64,000 nucleotides of DNA from Gluconobacter roseus NBRC 3990 (GTDB lineage: Bacteria; Pseudomonadota; Alphaproteobacteria; Acetobacterales; Acetobacteraceae), in contig NZ_BJLY01000003.1 in the NCBI RefSeq assembly GCF_006538885.1, forward strand, positions 62,001 to 126,000, given 5' to 3'. Position 1 is the stretch's first letter. Each line of letters starts with the position of its first letter. The position numbers were made by a program, and so were the translations under genes. The notes under the pieces were generated by a model. The model saw only the letters and a program-made list of their open reading frames with translations. It had not been told where the DNA came from and made no database searches. Positions 51,283 through 59,341 of this stretch are shown piece after piece.

Positions 51283-52156
51283 CACCCAGCGCCTGCCCGA
51301 CCGTCTGAAGGATCCCGTAAACCCAGCCCTGCCAGGACTGACCAGGCGGCAGCGTCTCGCCAATCGCCACAATCGGCAGGCCGGCCGCATGCGCCCGATC
51401 CACCAGCCGGTCGATCTGCGGAGAATGAATGGCCGGATTGGTAATCAGCATCCGCACCTTCCGTCCATCGATCATGGTATCGACCTGCGCCACATCCCGT
51501 GGCGACGGCTCCGCATGGTTCATGATCGCCAGCGCAAAGTTTTCGTCCACGACATCCAGCCCCGCATCCCGAAGCAGCGTCTCGCCTACCGGCTCCACCG
51601 CCGCCACGGGCACGGTTGCATGTTGTGCCTTCATCGCGGCCAGACGGGCTTTCACACCGTCAAGTTCCTTCAGGAACGCCTCCAGCCGCCCAGTCACGGC
51701 GGAGGCCGAAATCCCCGGCTGATGCGACAGCATGTCGGCAAAGACATGCGCGACTTTTCCAACCGCCTCGGGATCGAGAAAGAGATGCGGATTATCGCCA
51801 GGCTGCCAGCCGGCAACACCCGCCACCACGATCTTTCCGGGCGCGGATGCCGCAAATGGCAGCGCCCAGTCGTCATAGGTCGCCCCGTTCACCACCGCGA
51901 TCGTCGCCCCCGCCATGGCCCGCGCCATCGAAGGCGAAGGCGTCAGATCATGCGGATCAACGCCCGGTGTGGCGAGAAGCGCCTGCGTCTGCACATCCGC
52001 CCCGCCGATCTGCGCCGCCACATTACACCAGGCTGCTTCCGCACAGACCACGCGCACCGGGATTGGGGAAGGCTCGGCCTGAGCGACATCAGAAATGCCC
52101 AGAATACTGCCCAGACTCAGGCCAGCCAGCAGAAAAGCCGGGAAAGAACGCATCAT
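51269..52156 (-). CDS. znuA: Periplasmic zinc/manganese-binding protein of ABC importer
   Basis: 295 residues. Signal peptide (SFPAFLLAGLSLGSILGISDVAQA). Cluster A-1 features: PGVDPHDLTPSPSMARAM with a metal-ligand histidine, GDNPHLFLDPEAV with the second, and later NHAEPSPRDV and TNPAIHSPQIDRLVDRA. It lacks the long His-rich loop of E. coli ZnuA. Zinc is favoured because of a Zur-like box 31 bases upstream of the start. Confidence 0.88.
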   Translation of the reverse strand: MMRSFPAFLLAGLSLGSILGISDVAQAEPSPIPVRVVCAEAAWCNVAAQIGGADVQTQALLATPGVDPHDLTPSPSMARAMAGATIAVVNGATYDDWALPFAASAPGKIVVAGVAGWQPGDNPHLFLDPEAVGKVAHVFADMLSHQPGISASAVTGRLEAFLKELDGVKARLAAMKAQHATVPVAAVEPVGETLLRDAGLDVVDENFALAIMNHAEPSPRDVAQVDTMIDGRKVRMLITNPAIHSPQIDRLVDRAHAAGLPIVAIGETLPPGQSWQGWVYGILQTVGQALGDGGH

Positions 52157-52187
52157 TTTCCTCGGGGAAGGGATCTAAGGCTCAGGC

Positions 52188-52200
52188 GTTATAAAGTAAC
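52188..52200. promoter_or_regulatory. Zur-like operator before znuA
   Basis: GTTATAAAGTAAC matches 11 of 13 positions of the znu-type inverted repeat GTTATAATATAAC and lies 31 bases upstream of znuA. It would repress znuABC when zinc is sufficient. Inferred from a motif only. Confidence 0.5.
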
Positions 52201-52228
52201 ACATACAACCTGACCACCCTGCCCGGCT

Positions 52229-52636
52229 TTATCCCCGACGCAGATAAAGCGCATCGGCGGCCGCCACGACCTTACGCTGATAATCCAGATTAAGCGGCAG
52301 GGTCCGGGAATGATAATCTCCGATCGCCTTCATCAGATTCCCCCGCTCGTCATCCAGTGCCCTGCGCAGGATCATGGCCGCCGCCGCCACGTTGAAACAC
52401 GGATCAAGCGCCAGTCGCGCCGCAACCTGCGACGCCGGCTGATGAAGCATGGAGGCAATCGGCAGGATCCAGCGCGAATTGATCTGCATAAGCCCGATAT
52501 CGACCGACCCGTCCGTATTCGTGCTGACATGACCCATCACGCCGCCTTCGACCCGCTGGATCGCAGGTAGAATGCGCGGCGGCAGCCGGTAATGCAGGGC
52601 CGAAGCCAGCATGCAGGCCAGCACACTAGCAGCCAT
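52229..52636 (-). CDS. Small lytic-transglycosylase-like protein (SLT domain)
   Basis: 135 residues. PRILPAIQRVEGGVMGHVSTNTDGSVDIGLMQINSRW contains the catalytic glutamate (VEGG) and the GLMQIN motif of SLT/VirB1-like transglycosylases; LDPCFNVAAAAMILRRAL follows as in family 1F. The N-terminus (AASVLACMLASA) is weakly hydrophobic, perhaps a signal or anchor. No type IV secretion genes are nearby. Stand-alone cell-wall cleaving enzyme. Confidence 0.8.
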   Translation of the reverse strand: MAASVLACMLASALHYRLPPRILPAIQRVEGGVMGHVSTNTDGSVDIGLMQINSRWILPIASMLHQPASQVAARLALDPCFNVAAAAMILRRALDDERGNLMKAIGDYHSRTLPLNLDYQRKVVAAADALYLRRG

Positions 52637-52737
52637 GGTTATGGGCGGAGCGCTGTTGGATCATGAGTCCGACCCTAGCATCAGCCGTCCCCGCCTGCCA
52701 TCCTGAACACCTCGTGATGATGGCAAAGGACATGAGG

Positions 52738-53220
52738 ATGAGTGTTCCGGATACTTCCGCAACCCTGACGCTGGATGCCCTCGGCATTTCCTATGAGCGC
52801 CATGTCTATGACTACGATCCCTCGGCCGGAAAACTCGGCGTAGCCGCTGCGGCCGCGCTGGGCCTGTCGCCGGATCATGTCCTCAAGACCCTGATGGTGC
52901 AGATCGACGGACGCCCCGCCTGTGTGGTGCTACCTGCGGACCGCGAACTCGATTTCGCCCGCGTGGCCCAGGCCTTTGGAGGCCGCAAAGCCAAGATGCT
53001 GTCCCGCCCCGACGCCGAACAGCGCACCGGCTATCGCATCGGCGGCGTCAGCCCCTTCGGCCAACGCAGCACTGTCCCGACCGCCTTCGAGCAGTGCGGT
53101 ATGGATGGCCCACCCGTCGTCATCAATGGTGGAAGTCAGGGCTTCCTGATCGAACTCTCTCCCCAGGACGCCCTGACGGCCACGAACGGAATCGTGGCCG
53201 ATCTGGTCAAGCCGCTTTAG
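52738..53220 (+). CDS. ybaK: Cys-tRNA(Pro)/Cys-tRNA(Cys) deacylase, YbaK/EbsC family
   Basis: 160 residues from ATG 52738 (AAGGA upstream). YbaK features: YDYDPSAGKLGVAAAAALGL, VLKTLMVQIDGRPACVVLPADRELD with the catalytic lysine, and GYRIGGVSPFGQR followed by VVINGGSQGFLIELSP. It clears mischarged Cys-tRNA(Pro). Its stop overlaps convergent galE by 4 bases. Confidence 0.9.
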   Translation: MSVPDTSATLTLDALGISYERHVYDYDPSAGKLGVAAAAALGLSPDHVLKTLMVQIDGRPACVVLPADRELDFARVAQAFGGRKAKMLSRPDAEQRTGYRIGGVSPFGQRSTVPTAFEQCGMDGPPVVINGGSQGFLIELSPQDALTATNGIVADLVKPL

Positions 53221-54206
53221 GCCGCGCCATACCCGTTCGGATGGTCCACGCGCCAGCGCAGAGCCGTTTCGACGATATCATCCAGCTGGCTGAAACGTGG
53301 GTCCCACCCCGTTTCTCGGCGGATCTCCGTGGAATCCGCCACCAGAACAGCCGGATCGCCCCCACGCCGCGGTGCCCATTCCCAGGGCACTTTCCGGCCG
53401 CTGACGCGCTCGACGCTCTGGACAACTTCCAGATTGGTAAAGCCTAAGCCGTTGCCAAGATTATAGGTCACCGACCGCTCATCAAGCTGGCTCATGGCGC
53501 GGATATGCGCGTCCGCCAGATCGCTCACATGGATATAATCGCGCACACAGGTGCCATCGCGGGTCGGATAATCATTTCCGAACAGCTTCAGCCCGGCCCG
53601 GCGCCCCAGAGCCGCATCGATCGTCAATGGAATCAGATGCGTCTCCGGCCGGTGATCCTCGCCCAGACGTCCCTTCGCATCCGCACCCGCCGCATTGAAA
53701 TAGCGCAGGCATGCGCTCTTCATACCGCAGATCCGGTCCGCCCAGACCAGCGCGCGCTCGATCAGGTATTTGCTCTCGCCATAAGGCGATCCCGGATCAA
53801 CAGGCGCATCTGCCGCAATCAGCGGTGGCCGGTCATCCCCGCCAAACAGCGCTGCCGTCGAGGAAAAGACAAAGCGTTTTACGCCATGTCGCGTGCAGGC
53901 CTCGATCAAGTTCAGCGCCGTGATGTAATTGCGCCGCAGATAGAGAAAGGGCTGGCTCATACTCTCGCCGACAAGCGACAGCGCGGCAAAATGCAGAACC
54001 GCATCCCACTGCCCCGACGCCACCGCCCGGTCCGTTGCGTCCGCATCTGCCAGATCGACCTGCAGGAACTGCGCACCCTGCGGCACAGCCGCCCGATGGC
54101 CCGTGCTCAGATTGTCCAGAACGACAACGTCATGCCCGGCATCAACCAGAGCCTGTGCCAGATGACTTCCGACAAACCCGGCCCCACCCGTAACGAGATA
54201 CTTCAC
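53217..54206 (-). CDS. galE: UDP-glucose 4-epimerase
   Basis: Interconverts UDP-glucose and UDP-galactose. 329 residues, extended SDR. NAD motif LVTGGAGFVGSHLAQAL near residue 4, VLDNLSTGHRAAV, FAALSLVGESMSQP, FSSTAALFG, and catalytic YGESKYLIE. C-terminal GTCVRDYIHVSDLADAH is also diagnostic. Useful for galactose supply to surface polysaccharide. Confidence 0.94.
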   Translation of the reverse strand: MKYLVTGGAGFVGSHLAQALVDAGHDVVVLDNLSTGHRAAVPQGAQFLQVDLADADATDRAVASGQWDAVLHFAALSLVGESMSQPFLYLRRNYITALNLIEACTRHGVKRFVFSSTAALFGGDDRPPLIAADAPVDPGSPYGESKYLIERALVWADRICGMKSACLRYFNAAGADAKGRLGEDHRPETHLIPLTIDAALGRRAGLKLFGNDYPTRDGTCVRDYIHVSDLADAHIRAMSQLDERSVTYNLGNGLGFTNLEVVQSVERVSGRKVPWEWAPRRGGDPAVLVADSTEIRRETGWDPRFSQLDDIVETALRWRVDHPNGYGAA

Positions 54207-54286
54207 TGATCCAACAGTCCTTTTTTCCGAAAGAGACTCTGGCCCGCCACGGCCGCGCCGCGACAGGCCGAAAATTTACGCTGAGA

Positions 54287-54724
54287 TCAGAGCAGATTCT
54301 GCGCGCGGTTGAGGATCATGCTGCAGACCTTCTGCTTCATCTGCCCCTTGAGGCTCGACAGCGAGAGCGGATTGGTGCTTCCCGTCAGAAGCTGGCCCTG
54401 CTGGCCGGCCTTGTAATCACTGGAAGATGTCACGTCCTGCTTACCCGTCAGGCTGCTCAGAGCCGATGTCGCACCGCTGCCGCTCAGATAGTTGTTCTGC
54501 ACACAGTAGCTCAGAACACCCGCCACATTGCCCGTGCTTGCGGAAGAAACATTCGGCAGCATGCTGCCCATCATGCCGGTGCCACCAGTCATGCCACTCA
54601 TACCCGACATGCCGCTCATGGCATTGCCTGCACCGCCGACGCCAGGAATGGACTGGGCATGAGCCGAGGAAACAACGAGACCAGCTGCTGCAAGAACTGC
54701 AAATATACCGTGTGAATAACGCAC
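54287..54724 (-). CDS. DUF2501 family exported protein
   Basis: 145 residues. Signal peptide (GIFAVLAAAGLVVSSAHAQ), a Gly/Met/Ser-rich middle with repeated MSG (AMSGMSGMSGMTGGTGMMG), and the DUF2501 core (GNVAGVLSYCVQNNYLSG, then LSSLKGQMKQKVCSMILNRAQNLL) with two cysteines. E. coli YjjA is a member. Function unknown. The start is the ATG at 54724, next to AGGAG. Confidence 0.8.
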   Translation of the reverse strand: MRYSHGIFAVLAAAGLVVSSAHAQSIPGVGGAGNAMSGMSGMSGMTGGTGMMGSMLPNVSSASTGNVAGVLSYCVQNNYLSGSGATSALSSLTGKQDVTSSSDYKAGQQGQLLTGSTNPLSLSSLKGQMKQKVCSMILNRAQNLL

Positions 54725-54909
54725 TGTATTTCTCCTTCAGAGAACGTTCAGGGCAGCATCTGTCAGAAGTTGGAAACCGTCGCTGCCAAAGTCACGCTAA
54801 ACATAGCTGGCCCGAAGGTCCACCCTGGTCCAGCCGCAGAACAGCACAACGCACCAACCCTGCAACAGAGCCTGAACGAAACATCTCGATCTTTTGGAGA
54901 AAGAGAAAC

Positions 54910-54985
54910 TGGTGGAGCCAATCGGGATCGAACCGACGACCTCCTGAATGCCATTCAGGCGCTCTCCCAACTGAGCTATGGCCCC
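54910..54985 (-). tRNA. tRNA-Ala (anticodon GGC)
   Basis: 76 bases on the minus strand. Acceptor GGGGCCA/TGGCTCC (one G-U), D-arm AGCTCAGTTGGGAGAGC, anticodon arm CCTGA-ATGGCAT-TCAGG with GGC at 34-36, T-arm GGTTCGATCCC and encoded CCA. Reads GCC and GCU alanine codons. Confidence 0.97.
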
Positions 54986-55028
54986 ACATGTTTCAAGCGG
55001 CCCCTTTGGGACGGAGCCGGATGAGGGC

Positions 55029-55057
55029 GGTATATCGTCATGATTTCGCCCTGACAA
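55029..55057 (-). promoter_or_regulatory. Promoter of tRNA-Ala
   Basis: On the minus strand TTGTCA (55052-55057) and TATACC (55029-55034) with a 17-base spacer, 44 bases before the tRNA 5' end. Confidence 0.55.
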
Positions 55058-55075
55058 GCCTGAAAAACAGATTTT

Positions 55076-55687
55076 TTAGGCCGCAAGGACCTTCAGTTCC
55101 CGCAGTTCCTCCAGGAGTGGCAACAGCGGCAGTCCCATCACGGCATCCTGCGCCCCCTCGACAACTGAAAAAAGCTGTATCCCAAGCCCTTCAAGCCGAT
55201 ACGCTCCCACACAGGACAGGATCGCCGCCCCTTCCCGCTCCAGATAGGCCTTCAGAAAGTCGTCGGAGAAATCCCGCATCGTCAGACGCGGCGACGCCAG
55301 ATGCTCCCAGATTTTCTCGCCCCCCTTATAGAGAACGACAGCCGTGCGCAGGATATGCGTCCGCCCCCGCAGCCGGCGCAGATGCTCCGCTGCCTCGGCT
55401 ACAGAGTCCGGCTTGGCAAACGCCATCCCGTCCAGATCGAGGATCTGGTCCGCTGCAACCGTCAGTTCATCAAAGCCTACATCCCGCGTCGCAAGGTTCG
55501 CTTTTGCATCCGCCAGAGCGATGGCCGTTTGGGACAGCGTGTGCCCCTGCTCTTCGCAGGATCGCCGCAACGCTTCCTCGTCGAGATCAACGGGGCGGGC
55601 CTGCACCGTAAGCCCCGCATTTTCGAGAAGCATCCGCCGGGCCGAAGAGCCGCTGGCAAGAATGAGGGAAGTACTGAAAGACATCAT
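55076..55687 (-). CDS. maf: Maf/YhdE-type nucleotide pyrophosphatase
   Basis: 203 residues. Start LILASGSSARRMLLENAGL near residue 8, the Maf signature, followed by ADAKANLA, VAADQILDLDG (the E/D catalytic region) and the GAYRLEGLGIQLFSVVEG motif. Hydrolyses noncanonical nucleoside triphosphates. In alphaproteobacteria maf lies near the origin and hemE, as here. ATG at 55687 or 55684. Confidence 0.9.
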   Translation of the reverse strand: MMSFSTSLILASGSSARRMLLENAGLTVQARPVDLDEEALRRSCEEQGHTLSQTAIALADAKANLATRDVGFDELTVAADQILDLDGMAFAKPDSVAEAAEHLRRLRGRTHILRTAVVLYKGGEKIWEHLASPRLTMRDFSDDFLKAYLEREGAAILSCVGAYRLEGLGIQLFSVVEGAQDAVMGLPLLPLLEELRELKVLAA

Positions 55688-56040
55688 GAAGTACGACTCC
55701 GTACTATCGACTGTTGGAACAGGGACGAGTACTGCGGATCACCCGGTGAAGAGATTGCGTCAGTACTGGGGTACATGGGGATAGTACCTGCCCTTGCGAA
55801 AGGAGTACCGAGTACCGTGGATTGTACGGTACACCAGCCGGAACTGGGGGTTGTACACAGGCTCTCTGTGGGCAATTCGGGATTGAATCAACGACTCCCT
55901 TGCAGACTGCGGCTTCCGGAGTTGTACACAGTGTGAGTAAGACGGGGTACATTTTCAGAAAGCCGGGTACCCCGGTATCCACAGGGATCATCTTAACCTC
56001 CAGCATTTCTTTCTTTTTTCTTTTATGATTAGTGGGCGGC
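55688..56040. other. oriC: Candidate chromosomal replication origin (oriC) between maf and hemE
   Basis: No gene in this 353-base region. It has 14 GTAC within 55691-55970, DnaA-box-like nonamers TTGTACACA (55851-55859, 55922-55930), GTATCCACA (55975-55983) and TTGCCCACA on the minus strand (55867-55875), three GANTC sites, and an AT-rich, T-rich tract at about 55985-56035 that could be the unwinding element. It adjoins hemE, as Caulobacter oriC does. The hemE promoter must also be here. Confidence 0.6.
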
Positions 56041-57102
56041 ATGATTTCGGAAAACGCACCTTCCTCACCCTCGTCGAAACCGCTTCTGCGGGCCCTCCGT
56101 GGTGAAGCCGTCTGGCCCCCTCCGGTGTGGCTCATGCGTCAGGCAGGCCGCTATCTCCCGGAATTCCGCGCCATGCGTGATAAGGCCGACTTCCTGACCC
56201 GGTGCATGACCCCGGACATGGCCACCGAGCTGACGATCCAGCCGATCCGCCGCTACGGCATGGACGGAGCCATCCTGTTTTCCGACATCCTGATCCTGCC
56301 CTGGGCCATGGGTCAGTCCCTTGAATTTATTGACGGACGCGGTCCCGTGCTCGGCGCCATCCGCTCCGAAGCCGACCTCGCCAGACTGGACCCGAAACGC
56401 GTACAGGATGCCGTCGCACCGGTGCGTGAGACCTTGTCCCGCCTCACAAAAGAGCTTCCGGACGTCACGACACTTCTGGGCTTCGCTGGCAGTCCGTTTA
56501 CGGTGTCCTGCTACATGGTCGAGGGCGGCGGATCGCGGGATTTCGCCGAAACCCGCCGCATGATGCAGACCAATCCGGCCCTGTTCGATCGCCTGATCGA
56601 CACCCTGACTTCGAGTACTGCCGAGATGCTCTGCGGCCAGATCGAAGCCGGTGCGGAAGCCGTGATGCTGTTCGATTCCTGGGCCGGAATCCTGCCGCCC
56701 TCCGCTTTCCGCCGCTACGTGATCGAGCCGACGCGCCAGATCGTCGATTACATCCGCGCCCGTCACCCCAAGACCCCGATCATCGGTTTCCCGCGCCTTG
56801 GCGGCATCATGGTCCGCGAATATGCGCAGAAAACCGGCATCAACACGCTCGCCCTCGACACCGTCGCCGACCCGGCCCAGATCTCCGAACTGGTTTCCAA
56901 GGTCACGCCAGGCCTGACGCTTCAGGGCAATATGGATCCGATGATCCTGTTCTCCGGCGGTGAGAAAATGATCCGCGAAGCCCAAGCCATTCGTGACGCG
57001 ATGCGCGGAAAACCGCATGTTTTCAACCTTGGCCACGGTGTCATGCAGCACACGCCCCCCGAGAATGTGGCGGCCCTCGTTGAAGCGGTACGCTCGGTAT
57101 GA
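56041..57102 (+). CDS. hemE: Uroporphyrinogen decarboxylase
   Basis: Converts uroporphyrinogen III to coproporphyrinogen III. 353 residues. Diagnostic N-terminal PPVWLMRQAGRYLPEFRAMR near residue 22, FSDILILPWAMGQSLEF, GFAGSPFTVSCYMVEGGGS, and FDSWAGILPPSAFRRYV; the C-terminus ends NLGHGVMQHTPPENV. ATG at 56041; a GTG 9 bases earlier is possible. Overlaps the next gene by ATGA. Confidence 0.96.
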   Translation: MISENAPSSPSSKPLLRALRGEAVWPPPVWLMRQAGRYLPEFRAMRDKADFLTRCMTPDMATELTIQPIRRYGMDGAILFSDILILPWAMGQSLEFIDGRGPVLGAIRSEADLARLDPKRVQDAVAPVRETLSRLTKELPDVTTLLGFAGSPFTVSCYMVEGGGSRDFAETRRMMQTNPALFDRLIDTLTSSTAEMLCGQIEAGAEAVMLFDSWAGILPPSAFRRYVIEPTRQIVDYIRARHPKTPIIGFPRLGGIMVREYAQKTGINTLALDTVADPAQISELVSKVTPGLTLQGNMDPMILFSGGEKMIREAQAIRDAMRGKPHVFNLGHGVMQHTPPENVAALVEAVRSV

Positions 57103-57803
57103 CAACCGCCCTAGACCCGGCCGGCCAGCTGAAACTGGTCATTTTCGACTGCGACGGCGTTCTCGTGGACAGCGAAGGCCCGTCCTGCCAGGCCACGGCG
57201 GAATTTGCCCGCTCCAAGGGGCTGTCCATTTCGGACGATGAGGCGCATAAGCGTTTCGCAGGCATGGCCCTGCCGCAGGTTGTGACGGAACTCGAGCATG
57301 AACTCGGGCATTCCCTGCCGGAAGAAACGGCATTCAAACTGCGCGAAAATCTCGTACAGATAATGCAAAAAAGCGCAGAACCTGTAAGCGGAGCGCTCGA
57401 AATGCTGGCAGGCGTGCGGGCTTTGGGAATGCCGGTTCGTGTTGGCTCGAATTCTTCCGTCCGCGAGATGGAAGCCAAGTTCGAGCGTACCGGAATGTCG
57501 CAGTATTTCCCCGAAAACCGCGTCCATTCCGCCAATGACATGGGCTGCCCCAAACCCGCTCCGGACGTCTATCTGTACGCCGCAAAGGCCGAGGGCGTCC
57601 TGCCAGAAAATTGTGTCGTCATCGAAGACAGTAATACTGGAGCAGAGGCTGCCTGGAAGGCCGGCATGGCCTGTGTGCTTCTTCGCCCCGAGGATGCGCC
57701 CCTGCCCCCGTTCTGGCCCGTCGAAGGCTCCGTCCGCATCACGCATCTGGACGAGCTGGTACCCCTGCTGCGCCGGACGCTGGAAAGCCAGAAACACGCA
57801 TGA
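57099..57803 (+). CDS. HAD-superfamily phosphatase, beta-phosphoglucomutase/phosphoglycolate type
   Basis: 234 residues. HAD motif I VIFDCDGVLVDSEG near residue 14, a helical cap, motif II VRVGSNSSVREMEAKF, motif III GCPKPAPDVYLYA, and motif IV CVVIEDSNTGAEAA. This is a subfamily IA protein that could act on phosphoglycolate, sugar phosphates or a hydrolysed nucleotide; substrate cannot be fixed. It sits between hemE and hemJ with ATGA overlaps on both sides. Confidence 0.85.
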   Translation: MTTALDPAGQLKLVIFDCDGVLVDSEGPSCQATAEFARSKGLSISDDEAHKRFAGMALPQVVTELEHELGHSLPEETAFKLRENLVQIMQKSAEPVSGALEMLAGVRALGMPVRVGSNSSVREMEAKFERTGMSQYFPENRVHSANDMGCPKPAPDVYLYAAKAEGVLPENCVVIEDSNTGAEAAWKAGMACVLLRPEDAPLPPFWPVEGSVRITHLDELVPLLRRTLESQKHA

Positions 57804-58246
57804 CCGACTTTCTCGCGACCTATCAGAGCTGGATCCTGTCCCTGCATATCATGGCGTTCATCGCCTGGATGGCCGGGACGTTCTATCTGCCGCGCCTGTA
57901 TGTCTATCACTGCCAGGTGGTACCGGGTTCGGCCGAGAGCGAGCGGTTCAAGGTCATGGAGCGCAAGCTCCTGCGCCAGATCATGACCCCGGCCATGATC
58001 GTGACCTTCCTCGCTGGCGGCGCACTGGCTTCCATTCCTGGTCTGATCGACTGGAATGCCGGCTGGTGGTGGACGAAGCTGATCTGCGTTCTGGGGCTCG
58101 CCGGATTTCATGGTGCCTGCGGGGCCTGGCGTCGCGCCTTCGCCGAAGACCGCAACCAGCACCCGGAAAAATTCTACCGGATCGCCAACGAGGTCCCCAC
58201 GATCCTGATGATGGTCATCGTCATCATGATCATCGTCCGCCCCTGA
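57800..58246 (+). CDS. hemJ: Protoporphyrinogen IX oxidase HemJ
   Basis: 148 residues, four to five membrane helices. HemJ features: SLHIMAFIAWMAGTFYLPRLYVYH near residue 14 with the heme-ligand histidine, RKLLRQIMTPAMIVTFLAGG, GWWWTKLICVLGLAGFHG, and FYRIANEVPTILMMVIVIMIIVRP. Oxidises protoporphyrinogen IX in heme synthesis. It shares an operon with hemE. Confidence 0.93.
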   Translation: MTDFLATYQSWILSLHIMAFIAWMAGTFYLPRLYVYHCQVVPGSAESERFKVMERKLLRQIMTPAMIVTFLAGGALASIPGLIDWNAGWWWTKLICVLGLAGFHGACGAWRRAFAEDRNQHPEKFYRIANEVPTILMMVIVIMIIVRP

Positions 58247-58257
58247 TAAGCAGCCGG

Positions 58258-58341
58258 ATAAAAGTTTTTGGGTGTCGCCTTTTTTTAAAAAGGTGACGTT
58301 CTTTGAAGCTTTTTGGAAAAAGCTTCACCAAAAACTTTTAT
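58258..58341. repeat. Three-armed palindromic repeat element, also a terminator
   Basis: The outer arms ATAAAAGTTTTTGGGTG (58258-58274) and CACCAAAAACTTTTAT (58326-58341) pair. Inside are two hairpins: GTCGCCTTTTT/AAAAAGGTGAC (58274-58297) and GAAGCTTTTT/AAAAAGCTTC (58305-58326). The fold is a three-way junction. It lies between convergent hemJ and the SDR gene. Elements of this shape are, from memory, common in acetic acid bacteria. Confidence 0.75.
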
Positions 58342-58346
58342 TCGTC

Positions 58347-59318
58347 TCAGAGCAGTCCGTATTTTACGCCCGTCATCTGTTCGGAGACGGTCCACAGACG
58401 CTCCGCCAGTTCGGGTACATGCGCCAGAGCGGGCAGCCCGGCGATCCCCGGCACGCCCCGACGTTCTCCCGGACCCTGTGGCCCGTAATAACCGCCGTCA
58501 CGCGCTTCCGGACTGGCCAGCGCATAGAGCAGCGGCCAGGCGCCTTCTTCGACCGTCTGGCCCATGGCGTGAAAGACCGGCCCGGCTACACGCCGCGCCA
58601 GCCCCCGCATGAACCGCGCCGCCTTGTTGGCGGACTGATCGAGACTGCCGTTATTGGCCACGATATCACTCGCAGCCCAGCCCGGATGCGCGGCCCGCGA
58701 ATGGATGGGCCAGGGCGCCTTGAGCGCCCGCCGGTTCAGTTCCAGCGCAAACAGCAGGTTGCACAGCTTGCTCTGCCGGTAACGGACCATCGGATTATAC
58801 GAATGCCGTGCATTCAGATCGCCGAACGGGATTTCCCCTTTCAGCGCCGCCAGAGACGCCACTGTCATGACCGTCGCATTCCCCGCCGCCAGCAGCGGGA
58901 GAAGTCGCCCTGTCAGTGCAAAATGCCCGAGATGATTGGTCCCGAACTGAAGCTCGAACCCGTCCTTCGTCGTCAGCCTTGTCGCCGGCCCCATGACCCC
59001 GGCATTGTTTGCCAGAAGGTGGATCGGCTCGCCCCGGCTGCGCATGGCAGACGCAAAGGCCTCGATCCCGGCCAGAGACGCCAGATCCAGAAGCTCGAAG
59101 CGTGCCTTCACGAACGGCACCCGCTCATGCAGCCGCGCCAGAGCCGCCTGCCCCTTGTCATGATTGCGCCCGCTCAGAAGGATCGCGGCGCCCTGCTTCG
59201 CCAGCCCGCAGGCGACCTCAAAGCCCAGACCCCCCGTCGAGCCGGTAATGAGCGCCGTCTTCCCGTCCAGACGCTCAAGGGAATCCGTGGACCATGCGGG
59301 TGCGGCGGTCTGTGTCAT
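58347..59318 (-). CDS. Short-chain dehydrogenase/reductase
   Basis: 323 residues. Cofactor motif ALITGSTGGLGFEVACGLAKQG near residue 22, NNAG in LLANNAGVMGP, and the catalytic tyrosine/lysine RYRQSK, with serine in TVASLAAL. The size and order resemble retinol-dehydrogenase-like or WW-domain oxidoreductase-type SDRs. The substrate is unknown. Confidence 0.85.
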   Translation of the reverse strand: MTQTAAPAWSTDSLERLDGKTALITGSTGGLGFEVACGLAKQGAAILLSGRNHDKGQAALARLHERVPFVKARFELLDLASLAGIEAFASAMRSRGEPIHLLANNAGVMGPATRLTTKDGFELQFGTNHLGHFALTGRLLPLLAAGNATVMTVASLAALKGEIPFGDLNARHSYNPMVRYRQSKLCNLLFALELNRRALKAPWPIHSRAAHPGWAASDIVANNGSLDQSANKAARFMRGLARRVAGPVFHAMGQTVEEGAWPLLYALASPEARDGGYYGPQGPGERRGVPGIAGLPALAHVPELAERLWTVSEQMTGVKYGLL

Positions 59319-59341
59319 CGGGTCTGTCCTTCCAGTGTGGG

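Noticed and set aside
53217-53220. Fusion of ybaK and galE suggested by overlap
   Set aside because: The two genes are convergent; a 4-base stop overlap is ordinary.
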